DNA of 64,000 nt from Alteromonas sp. IB21 (lineage in GTDB: Bacteria > Pseudomonadota > Gammaproteobacteria > Enterobacterales > Alteromonadaceae): the NCBI RefSeq assembly GCF_016405965.1, contig NZ_JAEFCD010000021.1, positions 1 to 64,000 on the forward strand. The letters are read 5' to 3'. This document shows positions 48,771 to 57,855 of this stretch, one piece after another. The stretch's first letter is position 1; each line of letters opens with the position of its first letter. Below the pieces are notes generated by a model. The model was not told the DNA's origin. It saw only the letters and a list, made by a program, of their open reading frames with translations, and did no database searches. Position numbers and translations under genes: made by a program.

Positions 48771-48966
48771 AGTGATATGACTAGCCTCGCGAAATGACGA
48801 TAGAAATAACGTTGGAATTAACGGTGTAAGTTCAGGAACAAAATCTAGATTAGTAAGGTTGTTGCGTGCTTTCAAATCACTTCGTATAGCGGTGATACTA
48901 TTCAGCGCTTTTATGGTCTTACCATATCACTGCTCGTTCTCTATGCCCTTACATCGACTCGCCTTG

Positions 48967-49956
48967 TCATCGCGCTGTAAGCACCTTAAGACGTTTAATC
49001 TCGTTCGCAGTGAAATATCGCCTTTGGTATTCCGCCAGCGACTCACTCATCGTCTCATGTGAAAGCCCCTGCTCCATCAACCCATCTCTAAAACGTGTGT
49101 ATGCTTCTACCTTTGCCTGCCACTGAGCTCGCTCTTCCCATGTTTGAGCGAAGCGCTGCGCGACTTCCGTTCCAAATTCTGCGGCTACAGCATTGAAGCG
49201 ATCGTTTGCACTACTATAGGTGGTCTTGATTTCATTAATGCGATGCATATTCAACGTAGGTTGAAAAGCGTCGCGCTCAGCGGGATCACCCGCCTTCAGG
49301 GCGTCTACTATAAGCGCTTTTCTCTCTTCTTTTGAAAGCGTGTCTTCCTGAGCAATGCTCAATCTTGCTAATGCCGCTTCGTCGACTTGTGCCTCTTGAC
49401 TGAATAAGTAGTGATATTCGTTGTCGGTAAAATACCTACGCCGTATGTTTTCTCTCTCATCTAACTTAAAGGTTACATCTCGTAAACTGTGCGCTGACAG
49501 GTCTACCTCTAATTCCACAGACGATAGCGCCACTTTATAATCAACGTAGCGAGAAAATAAATCTGCTGCTGTATGGGCAGACTCTTCTGTGTATTTCGTT
49601 TTAGTATGGTTCGAATAGTCAAGTTTAACCACGTGGGGGAGTTCGGAGGTTCGCTCGAATATAAAGCGGTCGAAGGTGTCCTTTGTGGAATAATCCAAGG
49701 TGAAGACTTCAAGACCCTCACCAATAAAGTCGGTCCCATGCCCAGAAACAAAAGTAGCAGCATTAGCGCCAATATCATCTTGTTGACTGGCGCTTTCTAT
49801 TCCGAATTCCCTTTCACCTTGAACGTTTTCGTTTGCATTCGGGGAAGGAGCGCCCACTTCAAACGCCATAAAATCTGAGTCGATATAAAAGAAAATACTG
49901 AGACTAAGGAGAGCACACAGCCCTCCTACTATGATAAAACGCCAGCTCAACATCAT
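48967..49956 (-). CDS. Lipase-specific foldase (lipase chaperone)
   Basis: A 329-residue membrane-anchored foldase: one N-terminal helix (about 7-26), a variable linker, then the long helical domain that clasps the lipase (many Glu/Arg/Gln-rich repeats such as RRYFTDNEYHYLF and a RRYFTANEIKRL end). The canonical RxxFDY motif is replaced by a weak TFDRFIFE (about 95-102). It lies 8 bases behind the lipase gene in a lipase-foldase operon, which largely fixes the assignment. Confidence 0.85.
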   Translation of the reverse strand: MMLSWRFIIVGGLCALLSLSIFFYIDSDFMAFEVGAPSPNANENVQGEREFGIESASQQDDIGANAATFVSGHGTDFIGEGLEVFTLDYSTKDTFDRFIFERTSELPHVVKLDYSNHTKTKYTEESAHTAADLFSRYVDYKVALSSVELEVDLSAHSLRDVTFKLDERENIRRRYFTDNEYHYLFSQEAQVDEAALARLSIAQEDTLSKEERKALIVDALKAGDPAERDAFQPTLNMHRINEIKTTYSSANDRFNAVAAEFGTEVAQRFAQTWEERAQWQAKVEAYTRFRDGLMEQGLSHETMSESLAEYQRRYFTANEIKRLKVLTAR

Positions 49957-49964
49957 TTACCTCG

Positions 49965-50939
49965 TTAAAGGCCTAGGCCTTTGAGTCGGTTCGCTTGACG
50001 AACAAATACGTCAACGGGGTTGGTTTCAAACCAATGTGTGATGCCGAAGCTCTGATTGACCTCATCAAGGTGATTCATCTTGTAGTTATCTTTAAGTACT
50101 TTACCTAAATGAGAACTACAGGTTGAGACCAACCCATCGTTTGGCTCTTTAAACGCGGTGCCAGTTATCGCTAAAAATGGATCAACAACATCAAATGGAT
50201 TAGTGTAAGTTTTCCCGCCGCTCCACGAGAAATAATAAACACCGTTTTCAGCAAGCATTTTGCCATCGTTACGACAGTACGCCGTGGGCATCCCTTCAGG
50301 GTAACGCTGGTTGAAAGCCACTGAACCAGCAGTTGAAAGTGAATTAAGGGCGGCAATTGAGTCGGTGGGTTTGTCTCTTGGATCTGAGCCTGAAGCAATT
50401 TCGATAATATTGGCAACTGCATCAACTACAAGCCCAGTTACGCCTTCACCAACAGAGCCCTCTGAAAACGCATCACGCAATTGGTCGGCTACTTTACTTC
50501 CCCAGTTTACGCCCGCCACTGAACTTACCGAGGCGACCTTTTCAGGCGCAACACTGGCAGCATAGCGTGCCGTCGGTCCGCCATGGCTGTGACCAATAAG
50601 GTTCACTTTGTCAGCGCCGGACAATGCTAAGACTTCGTCAATATATTCTAAAAGCTGCTCGCCGCGCACTTCCGTGGAATTAGCAGGTGAGACTTCAGCG
50701 ATATAAACCACGGCCCCGTTTCGGCTGAGTTTATGCGGTACTTTATAGAAATAATCGACAAATAAAATATCTTCAAACCCGAACAACCCATGTACAAGTA
50801 CAATTGGGTGTTTAGTTTTTGCGTATGTGCTTGAATAAGCCTGCCCGGAAAAGCCTAAAGACAAGCAGAGCAATGTCAATATAGCCGCGAAGGTGCTTTT
50901 TCTTATTTGCTTTCGTTGTGTGTGGTTGGTTCGTGTCAT
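49965..50939 (-). CDS. Secreted triacylglycerol lipase (family I)
   Basis: A 324-residue alpha/beta hydrolase with a signal peptide (about 1-36, SLGFSGQAYS). The oxyanion stretch is LVHGLFGFEDI (about 48-58) and the nucleophile elbow is GHSHGG (near 116-121). Two cysteines (AYCRND, STCSSH) could form the usual disulfide, and NHLDEVNQSFG supplies the catalytic His region. It is exported through the Sec and type II pathway in relatives, after folding by the foldase encoded next. A FadR-like site lies at its promoter. Confidence 0.93.
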   Translation of the reverse strand: MTRTNHTQRKQIRKSTFAAILTLLCLSLGFSGQAYSSTYAKTKHPIVLVHGLFGFEDILFVDYFYKVPHKLSRNGAVVYIAEVSPANSTEVRGEQLLEYIDEVLALSGADKVNLIGHSHGGPTARYAASVAPEKVASVSSVAGVNWGSKVADQLRDAFSEGSVGEGVTGLVVDAVANIIEIASGSDPRDKPTDSIAALNSLSTAGSVAFNQRYPEGMPTAYCRNDGKMLAENGVYYFSWSGGKTYTNPFDVVDPFLAITGTAFKEPNDGLVSTCSSHLGKVLKDNYKMNHLDEVNQSFGITHWFETNPVDVFVRQANRLKGLGL

Positions 50940-50976
50940 AGAGTGTGCTCCATAATTATGGTAATAATCTGGTCTG

Positions 50977-51016
50977 TGGTCAGACCTTTGTTATAATAAT
51001 GTAAACACAATGTAAA
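50977..51016 (-). promoter_or_regulatory. Lipase promoter with FadR-like operator
   Basis: TGGTCAGACCT (50977-50987) matches the FadR-type core TGGTCNGACC. It lies directly downstream of a candidate -10 (TATAAC on minus, 50990-50995), with TTTACA (51011-51016) 15 bases upstream, so binding would block initiation. The same stretch lies inside a 6-base hairpin GGTCTG / CAGACC. The promoter boxes are weak; the operator match is good. Confidence 0.5.
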
Positions 51017-51189
51017 GATCAAGCTTTACTAACAAGTTTTAATAAAGCGCTCCCGCAAATACACGTCATTTCTAGCCATCCCGTCTAGATAATAGCTTGC
51101 GAATTCAGTTAGCTAGCGCTAGCTGTTGGGTATGTCTCACAATACCATTTCCATCTTTCATACAGAGCATAAGCATGATTTATAATCAG

Positions 51190-51942
51190 CTATTTATCTC
51201 TAGAATAGGTTTGAATAAAGTTCACGGCAAGACTCGATGTGGTTAACCACTCACCTTTTAACGGGTTTAACTTCATTCCAATTTGGTGTTTTAACGAGAA
51301 TGCTTCGCCAACCCAATGCTTTAGCTCGCTCGGTTTCACAAACTTTCGCCAGTCGTGAGTACCAACGGGTAAATACCGCATGACATATTCAGCGCCCACA
51401 ATTGCAATGATATAGCTTTTTAACGTTCTATTTAGTGTAGCTAAAATGAGAAGTCCGCCTGGTTTCACTAAGCTTGCACATTCCTTGATGAGTTGCTGTT
51501 GATCAGGCACGTGCTCGACTACTTCAGCATTAATTACAACGTCATACTGAAGCTCTTCGTACATCACTTCACTGGAAAGCATATGTCTATAAGTGACATC
51601 CACACCGCTCTTTTCAGCATGCCGCTTGGCAACTTCTACGCTGACTGCGCTCGCATCTATACCTGTAACATCAGCGCCTAATTTAGCTAAGGGCTCACTG
51701 ATAAGGCCACCACCACTACCGATGTCAATCATTGACAAAGTTGAATAGTCCGGGGGTATATTACCTTTTCCGAAATGACTTTCTATTTGCGCCTTTATGA
51801 CCTCTAATCTCGCTCGATTAAAGTCTAATGCAGTTTTGTATTTTCCTTTAGGATCCCACCATGATTCTGCAAGCGCATCAAAACGCGCTATTTCATCTTC
51901 AGAGAAATTACTTCCACCTGTTTTTTTACTTTTGTCGAGCAC
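51190..51942 (-). CDS. ubiG: Ubiquinone biosynthesis O-methyltransferase
   Basis: SAM-dependent methyltransferase for both O-methylation steps of ubiquinone synthesis, 250 residues. The SAM site is IDIGSGGGLISEPLAKLGADVTGID (about 72-96); NAEVVEHVPDQ is the post-I/motif II region, and the typical GTHDWRKFVKPSEL membrane-binding stretch follows. It opens with NFSEDEIARFDALAESWWDP, diagnostic for UbiG. Confidence 0.95.
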   Translation of the reverse strand: MLDKSKKTGGSNFSEDEIARFDALAESWWDPKGKYKTALDFNRARLEVIKAQIESHFGKGNIPPDYSTLSMIDIGSGGGLISEPLAKLGADVTGIDASAVSVEVAKRHAEKSGVDVTYRHMLSSEVMYEELQYDVVINAEVVEHVPDQQQLIKECASLVKPGGLLILATLNRTLKSYIIAIVGAEYVMRYLPVGTHDWRKFVKPSELKHWVGEAFSLKHQIGMKLNPLKGEWLTTSSLAVNFIQTYSRDK

Positions 51943-52109
51943 GATTTTTTACCTTTAAACGTAAGTACACTATTGCTTTGTGGTTGACCCTTAATACTTA
52001 GGGTCATAAGGTGAGCAGAATAGGGTTGTAGACCTGACGCGATATACTTTCTTATATCGTAACAAAGCGACATCAGTATAGAGATACGTTGTAAAAGAGG
52101 GTTCTGATT

Positions 52110-52469
52110 TTGGCGAACGCAAAAAATGTTTATGGTCGTCCACTGCAGTTGTGTTGCGGGAATGCGGGTTTTACTAGAGAGGGGTTTTGTTATGTCCCAG
52201 ATGCAGATGTGGGCAACCACAGCGTTTGCGCCATAGTAACCGATGAATTTCTTCAGTTTTCATTACGACAAGGAAACGATCTTATTACTCCTTGGCCTAG
52301 CATGACATTTCCCGGTCTGCTTGCTGGAGACCGATGGTGTTTGTGCGCGGCTCGCTGGTTACAAGCTTATGAAGCTGGAGTGGCACCTAAAGTTCGTCTT
52401 GAAGCAACGCATGAAAAAGCGCTGGATATTATCCCGTTAGCACTATTAGAAGAATACGCAGCGGATTAG
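52110..52469 (+). CDS. DUF2237 family protein
   Basis: A 119-residue protein of the DUF2237 family, recognised by GNDLITPWPSMTFPGLLAGDRWCLCAARW-type conservation (about 55-83) and the C-terminal LEATHEKALDIIPLALLEEYA. Four conserved cysteines (LCC, FCY, VCA, WCLCA) hint at metal binding. It starts with TTG behind AGAGG. No function is established. It is divergent from ubiG with about 170 bases between. Confidence 0.85.
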   Translation: MANAKNVYGRPLQLCCGNAGFTREGFCYVPDADVGNHSVCAIVTDEFLQFSLRQGNDLITPWPSMTFPGLLAGDRWCLCAARWLQAYEAGVAPKVRLEATHEKALDIIPLALLEEYAAD

Positions 52470-52553
52470 GTTATCTGCACCTTTGGGGATTGTGCAATGA
52501 GCTAGAGGGTTATAACGGTTGTGTGCCTTTTTGGTCAGTGAACTGAAGCGGTG

Positions 52554-52585
52554 AAAAGGGCATGTAAGATAACATGCCCTTTTTT
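52554..52585. terminator. Bidirectional terminator after DUF2237
   Basis: AAAAGGGCATGT / ACATGCCCTTTT with a 6-base loop, T-run on plus and A-run on the left. It lies between convergent DUF2237 and aldehyde dehydrogenase genes. Confidence 0.9.
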
Positions 52586-52640
52586 ACTGCATCAGCAGGA
52601 TAACGCCAGAGAAAGCCAACTAAGTTTAAGACTACTCCAA

Positions 52641-54071
52641 TTATTGTGGTGTACGAATTACCATAAGTCGGGTTTCAGACATATCTTCAATGGCGTAGCG
52701 AATGCCCTCGCGCCCGAGACCTGAGTCTTTCACACCGCCATACGGCATATTGTCTACGCGCCAGCTTGGTACATCGCCAATCACAACGCCACCAACCTCC
52801 AGCACGTCCCATGCTTTGTGTGCTTTATAAATATCACGGGTAAATACGCCAGCTTGAAGACCGTAACGACTATTGTTCACTTCTTTCAATGCTTCATCAT
52901 AGTCATCAAATGGCACCAAGATAGACAAAGGGCCAAAGGCCTCTTCTGCACTCGCATCACAATCTTTTGGCACGTTTTCCATAACGGTGGCTTGCAGCAT
53001 TGCCCCCTCTCTTGTGCCACCACATAAGATGGTGGCTCCTTTGTTTTTCGCCTCTTCAATCCAACCGTGAAGGCGTTCAGCCTCTCCTTCAGAAATCATT
53101 GGACCGATAAACGTATCTTCATCAGATGGATCGCCAGATACTAGCCCTTTCACTCTTTCTACATAGCGAGATTTAAATTCATCATATATTTTGCTGTGCA
53201 CGAGAAGACGCTGAACACTAATACAGCTTTGGCCTGATTGATAATACGCGCCAATAATTACGCGGTCGATGGCGTCTTCAATATCGGCATCTTCGTCAAT
53301 CACGCACGCTGCGTTACCGCCAAGCTCCAACACTACAGGTTTCTTACCCGCTTTTGCTTTAAGCGCCCAGCCCACATCGGGTGAACCTGTGAAGCTAAGC
53401 AGCTTGAGTCTTTCATCTGTGGTAAATAAATCAGCCCCATCACGGCTACAAGGCAGAATTGAAAACGCACCTTTAGGCAAGTCTGTTTCCGCTAATACTT
53501 CGCCAATAATAAGTGCACCAATTGGAGTGCGTGACGCCGGCTTAAGAACAAACGTACAGCCTGCAGCGATAGCGGGGGCTACTTTGTGGGCGGCCAGGTT
53601 GAGCGGAAAATTAAACGGCGATATAAATGAACATGGGCCAATGGGTACCTTCTTAGTCATACCCTGATAGCCCTTTGCGCGGGCTGATATTTCTAAGTTA
53701 ACCGTCTCGCCATTAATACGCACTGATTCTTCCGCGGCAATTTTAAAGGTGTCAATTAGGCGACTGACTTCGCCTTTAGCATCTTTGATTGGCTTTCCCG
53801 CCTCGATGCACAACGCTTGAGCCAGTTCGTCCGCGCGCTCTGTAAAGCGCTTCACGCAGTGCTCTAATACGGCTTGTCTTTCATATGGCGCCATCGCAGC
53901 CATCGCTGGCTGGGCTTTTTCAGCGGCAGCAATGGCCTTATCGATAACATCCGCATCTGCTAACGCAACTTTGGTCGCTACCTTTTGGGTATATTTGTTG
54001 GTTACGTCCAAGTCGGTATTGGCGTAATGTGGTTCGCTTGCTAAATAATAGGGATAGCTTTCCTTTAACAT
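52641..54071 (-). CDS. NAD(P)-dependent aldehyde dehydrogenase
   Basis: A 476-residue ALDH. The catalytic Cys lies in YYQSGQSCISVQR (about 273-285), the general base Glu in VLELGGNAACVIDE, the cofactor Asn in ISPFNFPLNLAAHK and FGPLSILVPF follows. The closest character is that of lactaldehyde or non-phosphorylating glyceraldehyde-3-phosphate dehydrogenases; the substrate is unresolved. It follows the TPP enzyme by 31 bases, so the aldehyde may be a product of that enzyme. Confidence 0.9.
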   Translation of the reverse strand: MLKESYPYYLASEPHYANTDLDVTNKYTQKVATKVALADADVIDKAIAAAEKAQPAMAAMAPYERQAVLEHCVKRFTERADELAQALCIEAGKPIKDAKGEVSRLIDTFKIAAEESVRINGETVNLEISARAKGYQGMTKKVPIGPCSFISPFNFPLNLAAHKVAPAIAAGCTFVLKPASRTPIGALIIGEVLAETDLPKGAFSILPCSRDGADLFTTDERLKLLSFTGSPDVGWALKAKAGKKPVVLELGGNAACVIDEDADIEDAIDRVIIGAYYQSGQSCISVQRLLVHSKIYDEFKSRYVERVKGLVSGDPSDEDTFIGPMISEGEAERLHGWIEEAKNKGATILCGGTREGAMLQATVMENVPKDCDASAEEAFGPLSILVPFDDYDEALKEVNNSRYGLQAGVFTRDIYKAHKAWDVLEVGGVVIGDVPSWRVDNMPYGGVKDSGLGREGIRYAIEDMSETRLMVIRTPQ

Positions 54072-54102
54072 TCTTGACTCCTTACCTTTGTGTTACGCTG
54101 GC

Positions 54103-55743
54103 TTAAAGCTTGGCGCTCAACTCTTTAATCGTATGATTCAGTGTTTTGTCATTCATGCTGTAATCAACAGGGCAATCGATAATGTGCACACCTTTTGTGT
54201 TCAAACACTTATCAACCATATGAATGAGTACGTCGGTATCATCTACCCGCCAGCCCTGCGCTCCATAACTTTGTGCATATTTCACAAAATTAGGGTTGCC
54301 ATAATCTAAACCAAACTCATCAAACTGCATGTTTGCTTGTTTCCACTTAATCATTCCGTACGCATCGTCACGCAATATGATCACAACAAGATCAAGCTTG
54401 AGCCTAACGGCAGTCTCAATTTCCTGGCTATTCATCATAAAGCCACCGTCACCACAGACACTTAAAACAGGAGCATCTGGATTGACGAGTTTTGCGGCAA
54501 TGGCAGAAGGCAGACCTGCCCCCATTGATGCTAGTGCATTATCTAAAAGCAGCGTATTAGGGTGGTAAGCGGGGTAGTTTCTGGCAAACCAGATTTTGTA
54601 GATGCCGTTATCTAACGTAACAATGCCGTTGTCTGGCATAACCTTTCGTATATCCCGCACTAACCGCTCGGGTAAGATAGGGAATCGGTTGTCATCTTCA
54701 GCTTCAGCGCGATGTTCGACATAGGCCTGATGCACGTCTTTATAGAAATCGAGTTTCCAACTGTCTTGCGGTGTGATTCCTTCTTTTATTTGCCAAATGC
54801 TATTAGCAATGTCACCAACCACTTCAAGCTGGGGGAAGTAAACCGGGTCTACGGCTGCCGAATCAAAATTAACGTGAATTACTTTTTTGTCGTTGTGGTG
54901 CATAAAAAACGGCGGCTTTTCTACCACATCGTGGCCCACATTAATAATAAGGTCTGCACGCTCTATCGCTCTGTGAACAAAATCACCGTCTGACAAAGCC
55001 GTGTTGCCAGCAAACCGCGAGTCACTCTCATTAAGCACACCCTTACCCATTTGCGTAGTGACGAAGGGAATGCAGGTTTTATCAACGAATTCTCTTAACA
55101 TTTTTGCTGTGAGTTTACGGTTTGCCCCTGCACCAATGAGCAGCAGTGGAGATTGCGCCTCTTCTATCATGCTGATAGCTGAAGCAATCGCTTTGTATTC
55201 AGCAATAGGGCGACGGGTCACGCTAGGCTTTAACAGCTGCGCGCCAGTTTGCTCTGCCGCTATATCTTCTGGAAGCTCTATGTGAACCGCGCCGGGACGT
55301 TCTTCAGAGGCTAATCTGAACGCCTCTCTCACCGTAGAAGGAATTCTGTCTCCACTGACAACTTGGCTAGTAAACTTGGTTATCGGGCGCATCATGTCGA
55401 CAATATCAATAACTTGAAAGCGACCTTGTTTGCTGGTCTTAATTGGCTTTTGTCCAGTGATCATAAGCATAGGCATAGCACCTAACTGAGCATAAGCCGC
55501 TGGAGTAACTAAATTGGTAGCTCCGGGCCCGAGGGTGGATAAGCATACGCCCACTTTTCCAGTAAGCCTGCCGTAGGTGGCGGCCATAAAACCTGCTCCC
55601 TGTTCATGTCTAGTGAGTACGAGCTTAATAGAGGAATTTCGTAGTGATTCTAGTAAGTCGAGGTTTTCTTCCCCGGGTATACCAAAGACATATTCTACGC
55701 CTTCCGCTTCTAACGCTTTTACAAATAAGTCTGACGCTTTCAT
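54103..55743 (-). CDS. Thiamine diphosphate enzyme, acetolactate synthase-like
   Basis: A 546-residue enzyme of the IlvB/AlsS/decarboxylase family from the ATG at 55743, which has AAGGAG ten bases ahead (an in-frame GTG at 55752 is too close to it). The activating Glu lies in RHEQGAGFMA (near 50); the TPP motif is CGDGGFMMNSQEIETA with DDAYG in place of the usual NN. No ACT-domain small subunit is near, so it is a stand-alone catabolic type. With the dehydrogenase downstream it may make and oxidise an aldehyde. Exact reaction unknown. Confidence 0.87.
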   Translation of the reverse strand: MKASDLFVKALEAEGVEYVFGIPGEENLDLLESLRNSSIKLVLTRHEQGAGFMAATYGRLTGKVGVCLSTLGPGATNLVTPAAYAQLGAMPMLMITGQKPIKTSKQGRFQVIDIVDMMRPITKFTSQVVSGDRIPSTVREAFRLASEERPGAVHIELPEDIAAEQTGAQLLKPSVTRRPIAEYKAIASAISMIEEAQSPLLLIGAGANRKLTAKMLREFVDKTCIPFVTTQMGKGVLNESDSRFAGNTALSDGDFVHRAIERADLIINVGHDVVEKPPFFMHHNDKKVIHVNFDSAAVDPVYFPQLEVVGDIANSIWQIKEGITPQDSWKLDFYKDVHQAYVEHRAEAEDDNRFPILPERLVRDIRKVMPDNGIVTLDNGIYKIWFARNYPAYHPNTLLLDNALASMGAGLPSAIAAKLVNPDAPVLSVCGDGGFMMNSQEIETAVRLKLDLVVIILRDDAYGMIKWKQANMQFDEFGLDYGNPNFVKYAQSYGAQGWRVDDTDVLIHMVDKCLNTKGVHIIDCPVDYSMNDKTLNHTIKELSAKL

Positions 55744-56034
55744 GTATAGCACGCTCCTTGTAGAGGGGGTAGCTCAATAGTTTATGGTTGATTTCTACGG
55801 TACTAGTATAAAAAACGATTGGTATTATTTTGTGACAAGCTCGTCAATGATACGTTCAGAACACACCATTCACTGTGCAATGAGAGAGTGAAGGCCGCAG
55901 CAATGTCTATTGAGCTAAGTGTTTAACCATGTGACAGACAAAGTTGCGGTAAGATTTTGAAGCGAGAGTAAAGAGGCCCCGCCGGGTTAGACCGCTTGGC
56001 TGACGTATTATGTGCTCAGCCTGCACAGTGCGGT

Positions 56035-56442
56035 TTACAAATTTTCACTTTCCCATCTAGCCAGTTTAGCTTGAGTAGCGGCATCAACATTAGGTTTATT
56101 TTCGCCTATCCACCAGCGCTCCATAATGCGAACATTTTTTTGGTTCGCTTTGTAAAACACGTCTGCGATATCGCCGATGAAGGGAATGAAGCCCAAGCCA
56201 AAATCGATGGCCGAGTTTTTCACCATTTGCGCCACCAGTGCTTTGGGCATACCCAGAGACTTGCCTAGCCAAACGATGCGAAGTGAAACAAACAGCATAA
56301 TCGCGTCACCCGCCCCCGGGATAAGACCGACAATGGAATCCAAACCTATTCTAATAGGAATAAATGGGAGCTTTATCGCTGTATCGAGTAAGTTTGCTAA
56401 CTTTTGCGCTTTGAGTAATGCTTTTGGTGCTTTCATATCCAC
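56035..56442 (-). CDS. DUF4112 membrane-associated protein
   Basis: A 135-residue protein fitting DUF4112: FIPIRIGLDSIVGLIPGAGDAIM (about 27-49) and the echo DFGLGFIPFIGDIADVFYKANQKN (about 80-103) form two amphipathic/hydrophobic hairpins. Function unknown. It is a stand-alone gene between hemH and the TPP operon. Confidence 0.85.
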   Translation of the reverse strand: MDMKAPKALLKAQKLANLLDTAIKLPFIPIRIGLDSIVGLIPGAGDAIMLFVSLRIVWLGKSLGMPKALVAQMVKNSAIDFGLGFIPFIGDIADVFYKANQKNVRIMERWWIGENKPNVDAATQAKLARWESENL

Positions 56443-56566
56443 GTTAATATATCCTTTTAACCTTAATGCCTAAACCCTATGGCGTTTGTGTATTGGTGGG
56501 ACGGTAAAAAGCGTGAGCCCACCTTTTCTTGGAAGCTTGAGCCCACCGCGTGAGCAATGAAGGACG

Positions 56567-57646
56567 CTATTTTTCTGCCCCTAGCGCTCTTGCTAACCCT
56601 GCGCGAAGACCATTATCAGACTCTACTGTCCAGCCTTGTAAATTTTCTTGCACTATGTCGAAAAGCACATCGATGTGTTCTTTGTCGCTGTTTAGCGCGG
56701 CAATGTATTCATAACGCTCTCCACCCGCTTCCATAAAGTATTCGCGGTTCTCTTCGCCAATTTCCTCGATAGTTTCAAGACAGTCTGCCGAGAAGCCAGG
56801 GCACATAACTTGAATCGATTTAACGCCCTTTTCAGGCAAAGATTTCAGGGTCTCATCTGTATACGGCTTCAACCACTCTTCTCGACCAAAACGAGATTGA
56901 AACGTTGTCATGTATTCGTCATGAGAAAGCCCAAGCTTTTCAGCAAGTAGACGTGATGTTTTGTGACATTCGCAGTGATACGGGTCACCGTTCATCAAAT
57001 AGCGCTTAGGAATACCGTGATAAGACAGAATTAGCTTATCTGCTCTTCCATGGGTTTCCCAGTGGGCTTTTACTTTGTTGGCAAGCGCAGTAATGAAGTT
57101 ATCGCGGTCGTGATAGTGATTCACAAAACGAAATTCAGGGAGCCAACGGCGCGAGGTAAAATCTTTGGCAATGGCATCAAAGGTTGAACCTGTTGTCGAT
57201 GCACTATACTGCGGATAGAGCGGCAGGACCACAAGCTTACGTACGCCTTTGGCAAGCATTGCTTCAATGGTGTCTCCCACCGCTGGCTTACCATAACGCA
57301 TGGCGAAATCGACAATAACATCATCACCGTATTTGGCTTTGCAACGTTCTGCTATAGCACTCGCCTGAGCTTTAGTGATAGCCATTAGCGGCGAACCTTC
57401 TTCGGTCCAAACGGTTGAATAGGCCTCTGCTGAACGCTTAGGACGAATATTTAAAATAATGCCGTTTAGGATAAACCACCAAATCGCCTTTGGCACTTCA
57501 ACAACACGAGGATCAGAAAGAAACTCTTTTAAGTAGGGACGTAACGCCTGTTTAGTTGGTGCTTGCGGTGTTCCTAAATTTGTAACTAGCACTCCGATTT
57601 TGTCAGCTTGCCCGTGGGTGAAACCGTTATTCGACTTATATTTCAT
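56567..57646 (-). CDS. hemH: Ferrochelatase
   Basis: Inserts iron into protoporphyrin IX in the last step of haem synthesis; 359 residues. GVLVTNLGTP opens the fold. The catalytic His is in LSYHGIPKRYLM (near 205-216), with DPYHCECHKTS following, and the second metal site Glu in LETIEEIGEENREYF (near 290-304). The fold is complete. Single gene. Confidence 0.95.
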   Translation of the reverse strand: MKYKSNNGFTHGQADKIGVLVTNLGTPQAPTKQALRPYLKEFLSDPRVVEVPKAIWWFILNGIILNIRPKRSAEAYSTVWTEEGSPLMAITKAQASAIAERCKAKYGDDVIVDFAMRYGKPAVGDTIEAMLAKGVRKLVVLPLYPQYSASTTGSTFDAIAKDFTSRRWLPEFRFVNHYHDRDNFITALANKVKAHWETHGRADKLILSYHGIPKRYLMNGDPYHCECHKTSRLLAEKLGLSHDEYMTTFQSRFGREEWLKPYTDETLKSLPEKGVKSIQVMCPGFSADCLETIEEIGEENREYFMEAGGERYEYIAALNSDKEHIDVLFDIVQENLQGWTVESDNGLRAGLARALGAEK

Positions 57647-57855
57647 GTATTCATAGTCCGAGAAGTACTGCGCGGTATCCGTATTATACTGAATTAACGT
57701 AGATTATGATCTTTGATAACATCAAAAATATGCGATTAGGTTAATAGCTTTTGGATATTAAAAAAGCGGTACATGCTCAGAAGAATTATTCATAAACATT
57801 TACCGCTTCTGGTCGCTACCGAATAAACCGTAAAGCGAGGAGTCTGACTATTTGC

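Noticed and set aside
48771..48875. Upstream extension of the second glutathione transferase
   Set aside because: The extra 35 residues do not belong to the thioredoxin-like fold, and the ATG at 48770 gives a normal N-terminus.
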